A DNA stretch of 64,000 nucleotides, taken from NCBI RefSeq assembly GCF_002102395.1, contig NZ_LQPZ01000006.1:1-64000 (forward strand), given 5' to 3'. The notes beneath the pieces are model-generated. The model searched no databases and had not been told where the DNA came from. It saw nothing but the letters and a program-made list of their open reading frames with translations. Positions 51,501 through 61,437 of the stretch are shown here, in pieces. A program made the translations under genes and the position numbers. This stretch comes from Mycolicibacillus trivialis. GTDB taxonomy: Bacteria; Actinomycetota; Actinomycetes; Mycobacteriales; Mycobacteriaceae. Position 1 is the first letter of the stretch. The number at the start of each line of letters is the position of its first letter.

Positions 51501-52140
51501 GGCGGGCCATCTCGGCCTGCCGGCCCAGCGGTTTGAGCTGGCGGCGCAGTTCGGTGGTGAGGTCGGTGAGCCGGGCCAGGTTGGCCTGCATCGCGTCGAG
51601 TTTGCGGACCGCCTTCTCCTTGCGCCTGCGGTGCTTGAGCACCCCGGCGGCCTCCTCGATGAACGCGCGGCGGTCCTCCGGCCGGGATTCGAGGATCTGG
51701 GAGAGCCGACCCTGCCCGACGATGACGTGCATCTCGCGGCCGATGCCGGAGTCGCTCAGCAGCTCCTGGACGTCCATCAGCCGGCAGCTGTTGCCGTTGA
51801 TCTCGTATTCGCTGCCGCCGTCGCGGAACATCCGCCGGGTGATGGCGACCTCGGCGTACTCGATGGGAAGGGCGTTGTCGGAGTTGTCGATGGTGACGGT
51901 GACCTCGGCGCGGCCCAGCGGGGCCCGCGAACTGGTGCCGGCGAAGATGACGTCTTCCATCTTCCCGCCGCGCAGGGTTTTGGCGCCCTGCTCCCCCATC
52001 ACCCAGGCCAGCGCGTCGACGACGTTGGACTTGCCCGAGCCGTTGGGCCCGACCACGCAGGTGATGCCCGGCTCGAAACGCAGAGTCGTCGGCGAGGCGA
52101 AGGACTTGAAGCCCTTGAGCGTCAGACTCTTGAGGTGCAC
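48553..52140 (-). CDS. smc: chromosome segregation protein SMC
   Basis: Condensin ATPase. The 1195-residue protein has Walker [15 protein letters not shown], two long coiled coils around a hinge (about residues 500-650, with [22 protein letters not shown]... and [11 protein letters not shown]), and the C-terminal signature [15 protein letters not shown] with DEVEAALDD. Start is GTG ([14 protein letters not shown]). Length agrees with Rv2922c (1205). Confidence 0.97.
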   Translation of the reverse strand: MHLKSLTLKGFKSFASPTTLRFEPGITCVVGPNGSGKSNVVDALAWVMGEQGAKTLRGGKMEDVIFAGTSSRAPLGRAEVTVTIDNSDNALPIEYAEVAITRRMFRDGGSEYEINGNSCRLMDVQELLSDSGIGREMHVIVGQGRLSQILESRPEDRRAFIEEAAGVLKHRRRKEKAVRKLDAMQANLARLTDLTTELRRQLKPLGRQAEMARRAATIQADLRDARLRLAADDLVARRAEFAGNTDAEATVRREHDAASARLEAATAELAGHETTLARLSERAEAAQQTWFSLSALAERVSATVRIASERAQHLDEEPAGHSGPDPEELEAQAERVAADERELLDALQQARERLEVARTELAAQERVAAEAEQAHLAAVRAEADRREGLARLAGQVETMRARVESIDDSLTRIAPRIEETAARAEAARAEFETVQSRVHELDRGEKGLDEQHERSVTALRLADERVAELQAAERGAEREVASLQARIDALTVGLDRKDGAAWLAKNTGVDGLFGSIAELVRVESGYEAALAAVLGAAADAVAAEGFPAARAAVAALKEADGGRAAIVLGGWPAATARTETLPGSARWATDLVAAPDRLRGALSAMLGAVAVVDDLDAALQLVGRHPQLTAVTVDGDVVGAGWLSGGSDRKPSTLEITGEIERARAQLAAAETQVAELGAALAGALSEQTARRDAAEQALAALNESDAAIAAIYDRLGRLGQEARTAEEDWQRQLQHREELETGRAATVEELGALETRLRNAEADEPVATEEPVDRSAVAAATEAARGVEVEARLAVRTAEERANAVRGRADSLRRAAAAERQARIRAQQARAAREHAAAVAAAVADSGRRLAERLRTVVAAASQRRDALAAERQQRSAALGELREEVNTLGARITALTESLHRDEVARAQVALRIQQLEEMVLDQFGLAPDDLVAEYGPDVALPPSELEMAEYEQARERGEQVTAPAPMPFDRDTQARRAKRAERELAELGRVNPLALEEYAALEERYTFLSTQLEDVKAARKDLLDVVADVDARILQVFTDAYADVEREFREVFAALFPGGEGRLVLTDPHDMLTTGVEVEARPPGKKVKRLSLLSGGEKSLTAVAMLVAIFRARPSPFYIMDEVEAALDDTNLRRLLALFEMLRARSQLIVITHQKPTMEIADALYGVTMRDDGITAVISQRIRGQELAAASS

Positions 52141-52164
52141 GACGTGTGAGACTACCGGGGCGGG

Positions 52165-52440
52165 TCAGCGCTCGCTGAAGCCGACGATCGTGTCCCCGGC
52201 TTCACCCCAATCCGCCACGACGGTGTCGACCCGTCCCGGGGTGGTGCCGCCCTCCAGCAGCGCCAACAGGGTCGCGCAGTCCGCGCGCGGTCCCTGCGCC
52301 ACCACCTGCACCCGGCCGTCGGGTTTGTTGGCGGCGTAGCCGGTCAGGCCCAGTTCCAGCGCCCGCGACCGGGTCCACCAGCGAAACCCCACGCCCTGCA
52401 CGTGGCCGTGCACCCAGGCGGTCAGCCGCGCCTCAGCCAC
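52165..52440 (-). CDS. acyP: acylphosphatase
   Basis: Small enzyme that hydrolyses acyl phosphates. The 91-residue protein has the phosphate loop GHVQGVGFRWW with catalytic Arg and the Asn in GYAANKPDGRV. It overlaps the OsmC gene by 8 bases and precedes smc by 24 bases, as in M. tuberculosis. Confidence 0.95.
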   Translation of the reverse strand: MAEARLTAWVHGHVQGVGFRWWTRSRALELGLTGYAANKPDGRVQVVAQGPRADCATLLALLEGGTTPGRVDTVVADWGEAGDTIVGFSER

Positions 52441-52843
52441 CCTCGGTGACCTCGAAGCTGATCGCGGTGCCCGAGGTCAGGGTGCGCCCGACCGTGCAGC
52501 TGGCGTCGATGGCGCGCTCCACCACGGTGCGCAGCCGGTCCCGTTCGGCGTCACTCAGCCCGGACAGGTCCAGCTCCAGCTCCTCGGTGAGCCGCGGGTA
52601 GCGCTCCTGGTCGCGGTCGGCGGCACCGGCGACGCGCACCGTCGCCGGGTAGTCCTCGCCGAGGCGGCGCGCCAGCGGTGCGTCGCTGGCCATGCCGCTG
52701 CACGCGGCCAGCGCGATCTTAAGCAGCTCACCGGGGGTGAACACCCCCTGGACGTCCTCCGAGCCGATCAGCACCTGCGCGCCGCGCGAGCTGTGCCCGG
52801 TGTAGCGGCGAGTCCCGGTTCGCTCCACCCACAGTTGCGTCAT
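52433..52843 (-). CDS. OsmC family protein (Rv2923c-like)
   Basis: A 136-residue OsmC/Ohr-fold protein that probably reduces organic hydroperoxides. The two redox cysteines are in LAACSGMAS and DASCTVGRTL. The start at 52843 (MTQLWVERTGTRRYTG) is set by family length; the upstream reading frame overlaps the divergent PIG-L gene and is discarded. Confidence 0.93.
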   Translation of the reverse strand: MTQLWVERTGTRRYTGHSSRGAQVLIGSEDVQGVFTPGELLKIALAACSGMASDAPLARRLGEDYPATVRVAGAADRDQERYPRLTEELELDLSGLSDAERDRLRTVVERAIDASCTVGRTLTSGTAISFEVTEGG

Positions 52844-52900
52844 GGCCTCTTTTCTACCGTGCGCCCGGCCGCGCCGGGGCGGCGGCCGTACTGTCGTGTC

Positions 52901-53671
52901 ATGGCCACCGTGGTCGCATTGCACGCCCACCCCGACGACGAGGTGATCCTGACCGGCGGGACGCTGGCCCGCGCGGCCGCCGCGGGGCACCGGGTGGTGG
53001 TGGTCACCGCCACCGACGGGCACCTCGACACCGCCGAGGACCGCTACCGGCTCGACGAACTGCGTTGCGCTACCGATATTCTCGGCGTGCACCGGGTGGA
53101 GTGCCTGGGCTACGCCGACAGCGGTTACGGTCCGGTGTTCCCCGCCGACCCACCCGGGCGGGTCCGGTTCGCCCGCGCCGACGTGGCGGTCGCGGCCGAG
53201 CGGGTTGCGGAGATCCTGCGCGCCGAGCACGCCGACCTGCTGCTCAGCTATGAGGCCAACGGCGGGTACGGGCATCGCGATCACGTGCAGGTGCACCGGG
53301 TGGGGGCGCGGGCGGCGGCGCTGGCCGCCACTCCCCGGGTGCTCGAGGCGACCATGCCGCGCGAGACGTTGCGCCGGGTGGCCACCGCGGCGCGGCTGCT
53401 GCGGCTGCCCGAACCGTACGAGGAGCAACTGCTGGCCACCGCCTACGCCCCGCGGGCGATCATCACCCACCGCATCGACGTGCGCCGCTTCGCCCGGCAG
53501 AAACGTGCCGCGCTGGCCGAGCACCGCTCGCAGATCGGTGCGGCGCAGGCCCGCGCGCTCGGCGTGCTGCTGCGGCTGCCGCCGGCGGTGTTCGGGCTGC
53601 TGTTCGGCCGGGAGTGGTTCGTCGATCCGGCCGCGCGCGGCGCGCCGGTGCGCACCGACATCTTCGGCTAG
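52901..53671 (+). CDS. PIG-L family deacetylase
   Basis: Zinc-dependent N-deacetylase, 256 residues, with the zinc motif AHPDDE near the N-terminus and the third ligand in GHRDHVQVH. Related enzymes act on GlcNAc-linked substrates (MshB, Mca), but this one lacks the features that would name it as either. It has a hydrophobic C-terminal helix (ALGVLLRLPPAVFGLLFG). It is divergent from the OsmC gene with a 57-base gap. Confidence 0.9.
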   Translation: MATVVALHAHPDDEVILTGGTLARAAAAGHRVVVVTATDGHLDTAEDRYRLDELRCATDILGVHRVECLGYADSGYGPVFPADPPGRVRFARADVAVAAERVAEILRAEHADLLLSYEANGGYGHRDHVQVHRVGARAAALAATPRVLEATMPRETLRRVATAARLLRLPEPYEEQLLATAYAPRAIITHRIDVRRFARQKRAALAEHRSQIGAAQARALGVLLRLPPAVFGLLFGREWFVDPAARGAPVRTDIFG

Positions 53672-53680
53672 CACCCACGC

Positions 53681-53728
53681 CCCTGAGATAGCCCCCGAGA
53701 TAGCCCCTGAGATAGCCCCTGAGATCGA
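53681..53728. repeat. four 12-base tandem repeats
   Basis: CCCTGAGATAGC units at 53681, 53693, 53705 and 53717, with one or two changes in the second and last. They lie directly after the deacetylase stop and merge with the following stem-loop. Confidence 0.85.
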
Positions 53729-53793
53729 CGCGGATACGGCCGCTCAGGCCCGAAATCGGCCCGTTTCGACGATTTCGGCGTCGATTTCAGGGG
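53716..53793. terminator. nested stem-loop between converging genes
   Basis: Outer arms CCCCTGAGATCGACGC (53716-53731) and GCGTCGATTTCAGGGG (53778-53793) pair at 15 of 16 positions. Inside, CCGAAATCG (53750-53758) pairs with CGATTTCGG (53770-53778). Placed between the converging deacetylase and fpg genes, it probably ends transcription from both sides. Confidence 0.6.
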
Positions 53794-53799
53794 TATCGG

Positions 53800-53861
53800 C
53801 GGCGCTCACCGCCCGCGGGGGCGCGGCTGGCGGCGCTCACCGGCGGCGGGGGCGCGGCTGG
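53800..53861. repeat. 31-base tandem duplication of the fpg 3' end
   Basis: CGGCGCTCACCG-type units at 53800-53830 and 53831-53861 differ at only two bases. The second holds the fpg stop codon (53837-53839) and the codons for its last residues; the first is a copy lying beyond the stop. Confidence 0.85.
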
Positions 53862-54691
53862 CAGCGCGGACAGTAGAACGACGACCGGTTCATGAACTTC
53901 TCCCGCCGGATCACCGCGCCGCAGCGCCGGCAGCCCAGCCCCTCCCGGCCGTACACGTCCAGCGACCGGTCGAAGTAGCCGGATTCGCCGTTGACGTTGA
54001 CATACAGCGCATCGAACGAGGTGCCGCCCGCGGCGAGCGCCTCACCCATCACCTCGGCGGCGGCGGCCAGCACCGCGGTCAGCGCCGGGCGGGTCAGCGC
54101 GTCGGCACGGCGCGCCCCGTTGACCCGGGCGCGCCACAGCGCCTCGTCGGCGTAGATGTTGCCGATGCCCGACACCACGGTCTGGTCGAGCAGCTGGCGT
54201 TTGATCTCGGAGTGCTTGCGGCGCAACACCGCCACCGCCGCGGCCGGGTCGAACCGGTCGTCGAGGGGGTCGCGGGCCAGGTGTGCGACCGGTGCGGGGA
54301 CCACGTCGCCGTCGACGTCGACCAGGTCGGCCAGTTGCCAGCCGCCGAAGGTGCGCTGGTCGACGAAGTTCAGCGCGGTGCCGTCGTCGAGGAGGGTGGC
54401 GATGCGCAGGTGCGCGGTGTTGGGCGCGGGCCCGACCAGCATCTGCCCGCTCATGCCCAGGTGCACCACCAGCGCGGTGTCGGGCTCATCGAGGGTGAGC
54501 CACAGGTACTTTCCGCGCCTGCCGGTGCCGGTGATCGCGGTGCCCAGCAACCGGGCGGTCAGGTCGGCGGGGCCGGCCTCGTGGCGGCGCACCGCCCGTG
54601 GATGGTGCACGCGGACCGCGGTGATGGTCCGTCCGACCGCGTGGGCGGCCAGGCCGCGGCGCACCACCTCGACTTCGGGCAGTTCGGGCAT
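53837..54691 (-). CDS. fpg: formamidopyrimidine-DNA glycosylase
   Basis: Removes oxidised purines such as 8-oxoguanine and cuts the strand. The 284-residue protein has the catalytic N-terminal Pro and Glu ([10 protein letters not shown]), a helix-two-turn-helix region and the C-terminal zinc finger CRRCG...FYCPRC. The tail RPRRR is duplicated outside the gene. It directly follows rnc with no gap. Confidence 0.96.
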   Translation of the reverse strand: MPELPEVEVVRRGLAAHAVGRTITAVRVHHPRAVRRHEAGPADLTARLLGTAITGTGRRGKYLWLTLDEPDTALVVHLGMSGQMLVGPAPNTAHLRIATLLDDGTALNFVDQRTFGGWQLADLVDVDGDVVPAPVAHLARDPLDDRFDPAAAVAVLRRKHSEIKRQLLDQTVVSGIGNIYADEALWRARVNGARRADALTRPALTAVLAAAAEVMGEALAAGGTSFDALYVNVNGESGYFDRSLDVYGREGLGCRRCGAVIRREKFMNRSSFYCPRCQPRPRRR

Positions 54692-55396
54692 TCAGGCCGG
54701 CTTCTCCTGCGCCTGCCCGTCCAGCGCCTTCCAGGCCGCGGCGGCCGCCTTCTGTTCGGCGTCCTTCTTGGAGCGGCCCACGCCGGGCGGGAACCGCCGC
54801 TCGCCGACGACGGCCACCGCGGTGAATTCCTTGTCGTGGTCGGGTCCGGTGGCGGTGACCTGGTAGCCGGGGGCGCCCAGCCCGCGTGCCGCGGCCAGCT
54901 CCTGCAGGCTGGTCTTCCAGTCCAGTCCGGCGCCCAGGGTGGGCGCGGTGGTCAGCAGGTCGGCGAACAGCCGCAGGATGACCGTGCGGGCGGTGTCGAT
55001 GCCGTGCTGCACGTAGATCGCGCCGAGCAGCGACTCCATGCTGTCGGCCAGGATGCTGGACTTGTCGGCCCCGCCGGTGGTGACCTCGCCGCGGCCCAGC
55101 AGCAGATGGCCGCCCAGCCCGGTGTCGGTGAGGCCGCGCGCCACGTCGGCCAGGGCGGTGGTGTTGACCACGCTGGCCCGCAGTTTCGCCAGATCCCCCT
55201 CGGGGCGGTCGGGGTGGCGGGTGAACAGTTCGTCGGTGATCACCAGGCCGAGCACCGCGTCGCCGAGGAACTCCAGCCGCTCGTTGGTGGGCAGCCCGCC
55301 GTGCTCGTAGGCGTAGCTGCGGTGGGTCAACGCCAGGGTGAGCAGCTCATCGGGCAGCTCGACACCGAGCGCGTCGAGCAGCGGCCGGTGGCTCAC
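54692..55396 (-). CDS. rnc: ribonuclease III
   Basis: Cuts double-stranded RNA in rRNA maturation and mRNA decay. The 234-residue protein has the signature NERLEFLGDAVLGL, the second acidic region DSMESLLGA and a C-terminal dsRNA-binding domain. Start is a GTG overlapping the DUF177 stop (GTGA). Confidence 0.96.
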   Translation of the reverse strand: MSHRPLLDALGVELPDELLTLALTHRSYAYEHGGLPTNERLEFLGDAVLGLVITDELFTRHPDRPEGDLAKLRASVVNTTALADVARGLTDTGLGGHLLLGRGEVTTGGADKSSILADSMESLLGAIYVQHGIDTARTVILRLFADLLTTAPTLGAGLDWKTSLQELAAARGLGAPGYQVTATGPDHDKEFTAVAVVGERRFPPGVGRSKKDAEQKAAAAAWKALDGQAQEKPA

Positions 55397-55941
55397 TGCT
55401 GATCTCGCAGCAACCCGGCCAGCTTGGCCCAGCGCGGGTCGATCACCTCGTGGCGGTGGCCGGGCTCGGCGGTGGCCATCGGGATGCCGCAGTGCGGGCA
55501 CAGCCCGGGGCAGTCGTCGCGGCACAGCGGGGCCAGCGGCAACTCCAGGCCGACCGCGTCGATGATGGCCTGCTCGAGGTCGATGGTGTCGTCGACGACC
55601 CGGCCGACCTCGTCGGCATCGGTGGTGGCCTCGGTGGTGCTGTCGGGGTAGGCGAACAGTTCGGTCAGGCTCACCTCGACCCGGTCGGTGAAGCCGGCCA
55701 GGCAGCGGGAGCACTCGCCGGTGACCGGGCCGGCGACGGTGCCGGTGACCAGCACGCCTTCGGAGACCGACTGCAGCTGCAGGTCCAGCTCCAGCGGGTC
55801 CCCGGCGGCCACGGCCTGCATCTCCAGGCCGATGCGCGACGGGCTGGCCACGGTGTGGCGCAGCGCCATCATGCTGCCGGGCCGGCGGCCCAGCCGGGCG
55901 ATGTTGACGACGAGCGGCGCGTCCGGATGTGTGGTGGCCAT
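55393..55941 (-). CDS. DUF177 (YceD-like) protein
   Basis: A 182-residue protein with the Cys pairs CSRC and CRDDCPGLCPHC, probably binding zinc. The family is linked to 23S rRNA accumulation in other bacteria and usually sits before rpmF; rpmF is not seen here, as in other mycobacteria. First gene of the DUF177-rnc-fpg unit. Confidence 0.92.
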   Translation of the reverse strand: MATTHPDAPLVVNIARLGRRPGSMMALRHTVASPSRIGLEMQAVAAGDPLELDLQLQSVSEGVLVTGTVAGPVTGECSRCLAGFTDRVEVSLTELFAYPDSTTEATTDADEVGRVVDDTIDLEQAIIDAVGLELPLAPLCRDDCPGLCPHCGIPMATAEPGHRHEVIDPRWAKLAGLLRDQQ

Positions 55942-56016
55942 GGCCTCGATCTTACGGGCGCGGCGCGGCGCGTCGAGCCGCCCGCGGGTCGGGCCGGGGC
56001 GCGGTCAGCGGGTCAC

Positions 56017-56754
56017 TCAGCGGGTCACGTAGTCGTGGGTGCCCGCCGCGGTGCGCAGCTGGTGGCGGCCCCGGTTGACCGAACGCAGCGTCCCGTTGAG
56101 GAACTCCTCGAACTCGGCCAGCTTGGAGTCGACGTAGATGTCGCACTCGCCGCGCAGCCGGTCGGCCTCGGCGTGGGCGGAGTCGATCATCCGGGTGGCC
56201 TCGGCGGTGGCCGACGACACCACCTCGGTCTGGGAGACCAGGCGCTGCTGCTCCTTGATGCCTTCCTGCACGGCGTTCTCGTAGGAGATGTTGCCGTTCT
56301 CCACCAGCCGGTCGGCTTCGGCCTTGGCGCGGGAGACCGCGGCGTCGTATTCGCGTTTGGCGCTGGAGGTCAGCCGGGCGGATTCCTCCTGGGCCTCGGC
56401 GACCATGCGGTCGCTGTGCTGGCGGGCCTCGGCGACCATCCGGTCGGCCTGGGCCTTGGCGTCGGAGAGCACCCGGTCGGCCTCGGCGCGGGCGTGGTTG
56501 ACCACCGATTCGGCCTCGGCGGAGGCGTTGGCGACCATGCCGTCGGCGTGGCTCTTGGCGTCGTGCAGCAGTGAGTCGCGGGCGTCCAGCACGTCCTGCG
56601 CGTCGTCGAGCTCACCGGGGATGGCGTCCTTGATGTCGTCGACCAGTTCCAGCACGTCGCCGCGGGGCACCACGCAACCTGCCGTCATCGGCACGCCGCG
56701 GGCTTCTTCGACGATGGCGCTCAGTTCATCCAGCGCTTCAAAAACTCGGTACAC
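56017..56754 (-). CDS. sepIVA: DivIVA-like septation protein SepIVA
   Basis: A 245-residue coiled-coil protein, the same length as Rv2927c. It begins MYRVFEALDELSAIVEEARG and continues as heptads of Ala, Glu and Arg (AEAESVVNHARAEADRVL). In M. smegmatis the relative is needed for septation and wall growth at midcell. Start is GTG with GGAGGG 7 bases upstream. In M. tuberculosis the PDIM block would follow; here coaD does. Confidence 0.94.
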   Translation of the reverse strand: MYRVFEALDELSAIVEEARGVPMTAGCVVPRGDVLELVDDIKDAIPGELDDAQDVLDARDSLLHDAKSHADGMVANASAEAESVVNHARAEADRVLSDAKAQADRMVAEARQHSDRMVAEAQEESARLTSSAKREYDAAVSRAKAEADRLVENGNISYENAVQEGIKEQQRLVSQTEVVSSATAEATRMIDSAHAEADRLRGECDIYVDSKLAEFEEFLNGTLRSVNRGRHQLRTAAGTHDYVTR

Positions 56755-56990
56755 GGCAGCACCCTCCAGGCGTAGTTACTTGTGACCAGTGTGCCTGGTG
56801 TTACGACTGTGACTTGGTAGCTCGGGCCGGTGTGTCGGAATCACCAGGGGCATTCCGCCAGGATAGGCCGATTGCGCGCCGGTCGGGCCGCCCGCGCGAG
56901 GGCCCCGTGGCCGGCCGCGGCCCGGACGGGCGATCCGGCCCGGGCCCCGACGGGGCGAGTGGGGCGAGCCGGCGGGGCGGCCCGAACGGG

Positions 56991-57470
56991 TCAGCGCGCG
57001 GCGAGCTTCGCGGCCAGCCGCCGGTTCACCGGCTCGGGCAGCAGGTCGGAGACGTCCCCGCCCATCGAGGCGACCTCCTTGGCCAGCGAGGAGGACACGA
57101 ACGAATACCGCGGGGTGGTGGCCACGAAGAAGGTGTCCACCCCGGCGATGTGCTTGTTCATCTGCGCCATCTGCAGCTCGTATTCGAAGTCGGTGCCGGT
57201 GCGCAGCCCCTTGACGATCGCGGTCAGGCCGCGGTCGCGCACGAAGTCGACCACCAGCCCCTGCCCGGACTCGGCGCGCACGTTGGGCAGGTGCGCGGTG
57301 GCCTCGGCGATCATCTCCAGCCGCTCGTCGAGATCGAACATGCCCTTCTTGGCCGGGTTGACCAGCACCGCCGCCACCACCTCGTCGAACTGCGCGGCGG
57401 CGCGCTCCAGGATGTCCACGTGCCCGAAGGTCACCGGGTCGAAGGAGCCCGGGCATACCGCACCACTCAT
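56991..57470 (-). CDS. coaD: phosphopantetheine adenylyltransferase
   Basis: Fourth step of coenzyme A synthesis. The 159-residue nucleotidyltransferase has [14 protein letters not shown] (T/HxGH motif) and [21 protein letters not shown] -10-like element (57479-57484) ends 8 bases before the ATG and could give a leaderless transcript. The 236-base gap to sepIVA has no gene. Confidence 0.96.
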   Translation of the reverse strand: MSGAVCPGSFDPVTFGHVDILERAAAQFDEVVAAVLVNPAKKGMFDLDERLEMIAEATAHLPNVRAESGQGLVVDFVRDRGLTAIVKGLRTGTDFEYELQMAQMNKHIAGVDTFFVATTPRYSFVSSSLAKEVASMGGDVSDLLPEPVNRRLAAKLAAR

Positions 57471-57494
57471 ACCCGGTGACGCTAGCAGCCGCGT

Positions 57495-58049
57495 TCAGCC
57501 GTGTTCGCCCAGCTCCAACCGGGTGTCGCCGTAACGCCGCGACGGCCAGGCCGACCAGGGCTCCGGCCAGTCCAGCTCCGCGGAGGCGGCCGCCCGCTCG
57601 ACCACCGCCAGGGTTCCCGGGCCGGCCCAACCGCCCGCGCTGAGCCCGGCCAGCAGCGCGGTCAGCTCGGGTCCGGCCACGTCGTAGGGCGGGTCGACCA
57701 GCACCAGATCCACCGGGGCGGCGGCGCCGGCGGCCACCACCGCGGCCGCCGGCGCGCGCCGCAGGGTCGCGCCGGGCAGCCCGACCGCGGCGATGTTGCG
57801 CCCGATCACCGCCGCGGCCCGGGCGTCGGCCTCCACCAGCAGCACCGCGCGGGCACCGCGCGACAGCGCCTCCAGCCCCAACGCACCGGAGCCGGCGTAG
57901 AGGTCGAGCACCGCGATCCCGGCCAGCTCGCGGCGGGCGGCCAGCACGTTGAACAGCGATTCGCGCACCCGGTCGCTGGTCGGCCGGGTCCCCCGCGGCG
58001 GCACCGCGAGCCGCCGCCCGCGGGCCCGCCCGGCGATGATCCGGGTCAG
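57495..58049 (-). CDS. rsmD: 16S rRNA methyltransferase RsmD, probable CTG start
   Basis: Methylates G966 of 16S rRNA. The core includes [30 protein letters not shown] and VLVDPPYD. The N-terminal strand [15 protein letters not shown], universal in RsmD, is in frame back to a CTG at 58047-58049 that overlaps the pca stop (CTGA). No ATG, GTG or TTG is available that keeps it; the first GTG (58004) would delete 15 residues. I therefore take CTG, 184 residues, close to M. tuberculosis (188). Confidence 0.88.
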   Translation of the reverse strand: MTRIIAGRARGRRLAVPPRGTRPTSDRVRESLFNVLAARRELAGIAVLDLYAGSGALGLEALSRGARAVLLVEADARAAAVIGRNIAAVGLPGATLRRAPAAAVVAAGAAAPVDLVLVDPPYDVAGPELTALLAGLSAGGWAGPGTLAVVERAAASAELDWPEPWSAWPSRRYGDTRLELGEHG

Positions 58050-61000
58050 TCGATCACCACCAGCAGGTCACCGCCCTCCACCTGCGCGGTCTCCGACACC
58101 GCGATGCGCTCGACGGTGCCCGCCGCGGGCGCGGTGATCGCGGCCTCCATCTTCATCGCCTCGATGGTGGCGATGGTCTGGCCGGCCTCGACGGCGTCGC
58201 CGGCCGCCACCGACACCGTGACCACCCCGGCGAACGGGGCGGCGACGTGGTCGGGGTCGGCGCGGTCGGCCTTCTCGGCCGCCGGGACCTCGCTGGCCAC
58301 CGAGCGGTCGCGCACCAGCACCGGCCGCAGCTGCCCGTTGATGATGCACATGACCGTGCGCATGCCGCGCTCGTCGGGCTCGGAGACCGCCTCCAGCCCG
58401 ATCAGCAGCTCCACGCCGCGCTCGAGCTTGACCCGGTGCTCCTCGCCGTGGCGCAGCCCGTAGAAGAACTGGTTGGCCGACAGCTGCGAGGTGTCGCCGT
58501 AGGCCTCGCGGTGCGCCTCGAACTCCTCGGCCGGGCCGGGGAACAGCAGCCGGTTGAGGGCCTCCTGGCGTTTGCGGCCGCTCAGGCCCAGCACCGCCTC
58601 GTCCTCGGCGGACAGTTCCTCGGTGGGCCGGGCCGGGCCGCGCCCGTCCAGTGCGGTGGTGCGCAGCGGTTCCGGCCAGCCGCCGGGCGGGTCGCCCAAT
58701 TCCCCGCGCAGGAAACCGATCACCGAGTCGGGGATGTCCACCGCGGCCGGGTCGGCGGCGAACTCCTCGGCGCTGACCCCGGCGCCGACCAGCGCCAGCG
58801 CCAGGTCCCCGACCACCTTGGAGGTGGGGGTCACCTTGATCAGCCGGCCCAGCACCGCGTCGGCGGCGGCGTAGTTGGCCTCGATCTCCTCGAAGCGGTC
58901 CCCGAAGCCGAGCGCGATCGCCTGCTGGCGCAGGTTGGACAACTGCCCGCCGGGGATCTCGTGGGTGTAGACCCGCCCGGTCGGCGCGGGCAGCCCGGAT
59001 TCGAACGGGCCGTAGACCTTACGCAGCGCCTCCCAGTACGGCTCGAGTTCGCAGACCGCGGTCAGCGACAGCCCGGTGTCGTGGTCGGTGTGCGCGGCCG
59101 CCGCCACGATCGAGCTCAGCGCCGGCTGGCTGGTGGTGCCGGCCAGCGGAGCGGCCGCCCCGTCGACGGCGTCGGCGCCGGCGTTCCAGGCCGCCACATA
59201 GCTGGCCAGCTGGCCGCCGGGGGTGTCGTGGGTGTGGACGTGCACCGGCAGCTCGAAGCGGGACCGCAGTTCGGTGACCAGGGTGGTGGCCGCAGGCGGG
59301 CGAAGCAGCCCGGCCATGTCCTTGATCGCCAGGACGTGCGCGCCGGCGTCGACGATCTGTTCGGCCAGCCGCAGGTAATAGTCCAGGGTGTAGACGTCCT
59401 CGCCGGGATCGGAGAGGTCGCCGGTGTAGCACATCGCGACTTCGGCGACGGCCGTGCCGGTTTCGCGCACCGCGTCGATCGCCGGGCGCATCGAGTCGAT
59501 GTTGTTCAGCGCGTCGAAGATCCGGAAGATGTCGATGCCGGTGGCGGTGGCTTCGGCGACGAACGCCGAGGTCACCAGTTCCGGGTACGGGGTATAGCCG
59601 ACCGTGTTGCGGCCGCGCAACAGCATCTGAAGGCAGATGTTGGGCATGTCCTCACGCAGCGCCGCCAGCCGCTCCCACGGGTCTTCCTTCAAAAACCGCA
59701 GCGCCACATCGTAAGTCGCCCCGCCCCAGCACTCCACCGACAGCAGCTCGGGCATCATGCGGGCGATGTAGGGCGCCACCCGCGACAGCCCGCTGGTGCG
59801 CACCCGAGTGGCCAGCAGCGACTGGTGGGCGTCGCGGAAGGTGGTGTCGGTCACCGCGACCGCGGGACTGCCGCGCAGCCAGCGCGCGAACCCGTCCGGC
59901 CCCAGCTCCAGCAGCCGCTGCCGCGAGCCCGACGGCGGCGGCACGCTGAGGTCGATGTCGGGCAGCTTGTCGTGCGGGTACACCGTGGACGGGCGCGCTC
60001 CGTGCGGCTGGTTGACGGTGACGTCGGCCAGGTAGTTGAGGATCTTGGTGCCGCGGTCGGCCGAGGTGCGGGCGGTGAGCAGGTGCGGGCGCTCCACGAT
60101 GAACGCGGTGGTGATGCGGCCGGCCTGGAAGTCCGGGTCGTCGAGAACGGCCTGCAGGAACGGGATGTTGGTCGACACCCCCCGGATCCGGAACTCGGCG
60201 ACGGCGCGGCGGGCGCGGGCGACCGCGGTGGCGAAGTCGCGTCCGCGGCAGGTCAGTTTGACCAGCATCGAGTCGAAGTGGGCGCTGATCTCGGCGCCCA
60301 GGTTGGTGCCGCCGTCCAGCCGGATGCCGGCCCCGCCCGGGCTGCGGTAGGCGGTGACCCGCCCGGTGTCGGGCCGGAAACCGTTGGCCGGGTCCTCGGT
60401 GGTGATCCGGCACTGCAGGGCGGCGCCGTGCGGGACGATCGCGTCCTGGGTCAGGCCCAGGTCGGCCAGCGACTCCCCCGCCGCCACCCGCAGCTGCGCG
60501 GAGACCAGGTCGACGTCGGTGATCTCCTCGGTGACGGTGTGCTCCACCTGGATGCGCGGGTTCATCTCGATGAACACGTGGTGGCCGCGCTCGTCCAACA
60601 GGAACTCCACGGTGCCCGCGCAGCTGTAGTCGACGTGCCGGGCGAACGCGACCGCGTCATCGCAGATCCGTTGCCGCAGTTCCGGATCCAGGTTCGGGGC
60701 CGGCGCGAGTTCGACCACCTTCTGGTGGCGGCGCTGCACGCTGCAGTCCCGCTCGTAGAGGTGGATCACCTCACCGTGGGTGTCGGCGAGGATCTGCACC
60801 TCGATGTGGCGCGGGTTGATCACCGCCTGCTCGAGGTAGACGGTGGGGTCGCCGAACGCCGACTCCGCCTCCCGGCTGGCCGCCTCGATCGCCTCGGCCA
60901 GTCCATCGGCGTCGGCCACTCGGCGCATGCCGCGGCCGCCGCCGCCGGCGACGGCCTTGACGAACAGCGGGAACTCCATCTCCTCGGCCGCGGCGAGCAA

Positions 61001-61429
61001 CTCCTCCACCGAGGCCGACGGCTCCGAGGACGCCAGCACCGGCAGGCCGGCCTCCCGGGCGGCGGCCACCGCCCGGGACTTGTTGCCTGCCAACTCCAGC
61101 ACGTGCGCCGACGGGCCGACGAAGGTGATGTCGGCGGCCGCGCAGGCGGCGGCCAGTTCGGGGTTCTCCGAGAGGAACCCGTAGCCGGGGTAGATGGCGT
61201 CGGCGCCGCAGCGGCGTGCGGTGGCAACGATCTCGTCGACCGACAGGTAGGCGCGGACCGGGTGGCCCTCCTCGCCGATCTGGTAGGACTCGTCGGCCTT
61301 GAGCCGGTGCATCGAGTTGCGATCCTCATAGGGGTAGATCGCCACCGTGCCCACACCGAGTTCGTTGGCGGCGCGGAACGCCCTGATGGCGATCTCACCC
61401 CGGTTGGCGACCAGCACCTTGGAGATCAC
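58046..61429 (-). CDS. pca: pyruvate carboxylase
   Basis: Biotin enzyme making oxaloacetate from pyruvate. The 1127 residues equal the M. tuberculosis length and comprise biotin carboxylase ([23 protein letters not shown]), carboxyltransferase ([23 protein letters not shown]), allosteric region and a C-terminal biotinyl domain with EAMKMEA. Start is GTG at 61429. The 8-base gap to the VKOR gene suggests one transcript. Confidence 0.97.
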   Translation of the reverse strand: MISKVLVANRGEIAIRAFRAANELGVGTVAIYPYEDRNSMHRLKADESYQIGEEGHPVRAYLSVDEIVATARRCGADAIYPGYGFLSENPELAAACAAADITFVGPSAHVLELAGNKSRAVAAAREAGLPVLASSEPSASVEELLAAAEEMEFPLFVKAVAGGGGRGMRRVADADGLAEAIEAASREAESAFGDPTVYLEQAVINPRHIEVQILADTHGEVIHLYERDCSVQRRHQKVVELAPAPNLDPELRQRICDDAVAFARHVDYSCAGTVEFLLDERGHHVFIEMNPRIQVEHTVTEEITDVDLVSAQLRVAAGESLADLGLTQDAIVPHGAALQCRITTEDPANGFRPDTGRVTAYRSPGGAGIRLDGGTNLGAEISAHFDSMLVKLTCRGRDFATAVARARRAVAEFRIRGVSTNIPFLQAVLDDPDFQAGRITTAFIVERPHLLTARTSADRGTKILNYLADVTVNQPHGARPSTVYPHDKLPDIDLSVPPPSGSRQRLLELGPDGFARWLRGSPAVAVTDTTFRDAHQSLLATRVRTSGLSRVAPYIARMMPELLSVECWGGATYDVALRFLKEDPWERLAALREDMPNICLQMLLRGRNTVGYTPYPELVTSAFVAEATATGIDIFRIFDALNNIDSMRPAIDAVRETGTAVAEVAMCYTGDLSDPGEDVYTLDYYLRLAEQIVDAGAHVLAIKDMAGLLRPPAATTLVTELRSRFELPVHVHTHDTPGGQLASYVAAWNAGADAVDGAAAPLAGTTSQPALSSIVAAAAHTDHDTGLSLTAVCELEPYWEALRKVYGPFESGLPAPTGRVYTHEIPGGQLSNLRQQAIALGFGDRFEEIEANYAAADAVLGRLIKVTPTSKVVGDLALALVGAGVSAEEFAADPAAVDIPDSVIGFLRGELGDPPGGWPEPLRTTALDGRGPARPTEELSAEDEAVLGLSGRKRQEALNRLLFPGPAEEFEAHREAYGDTSQLSANQFFYGLRHGEEHRVKLERGVELLIGLEAVSEPDERGMRTVMCIINGQLRPVLVRDRSVASEVPAAEKADRADPDHVAAPFAGVVTVSVAAGDAVEAGQTIATIEAMKMEAAITAPAAGTVERIAVSETAQVEGGDLLVVID

Positions 61430-61437
61430 GGGTACCC

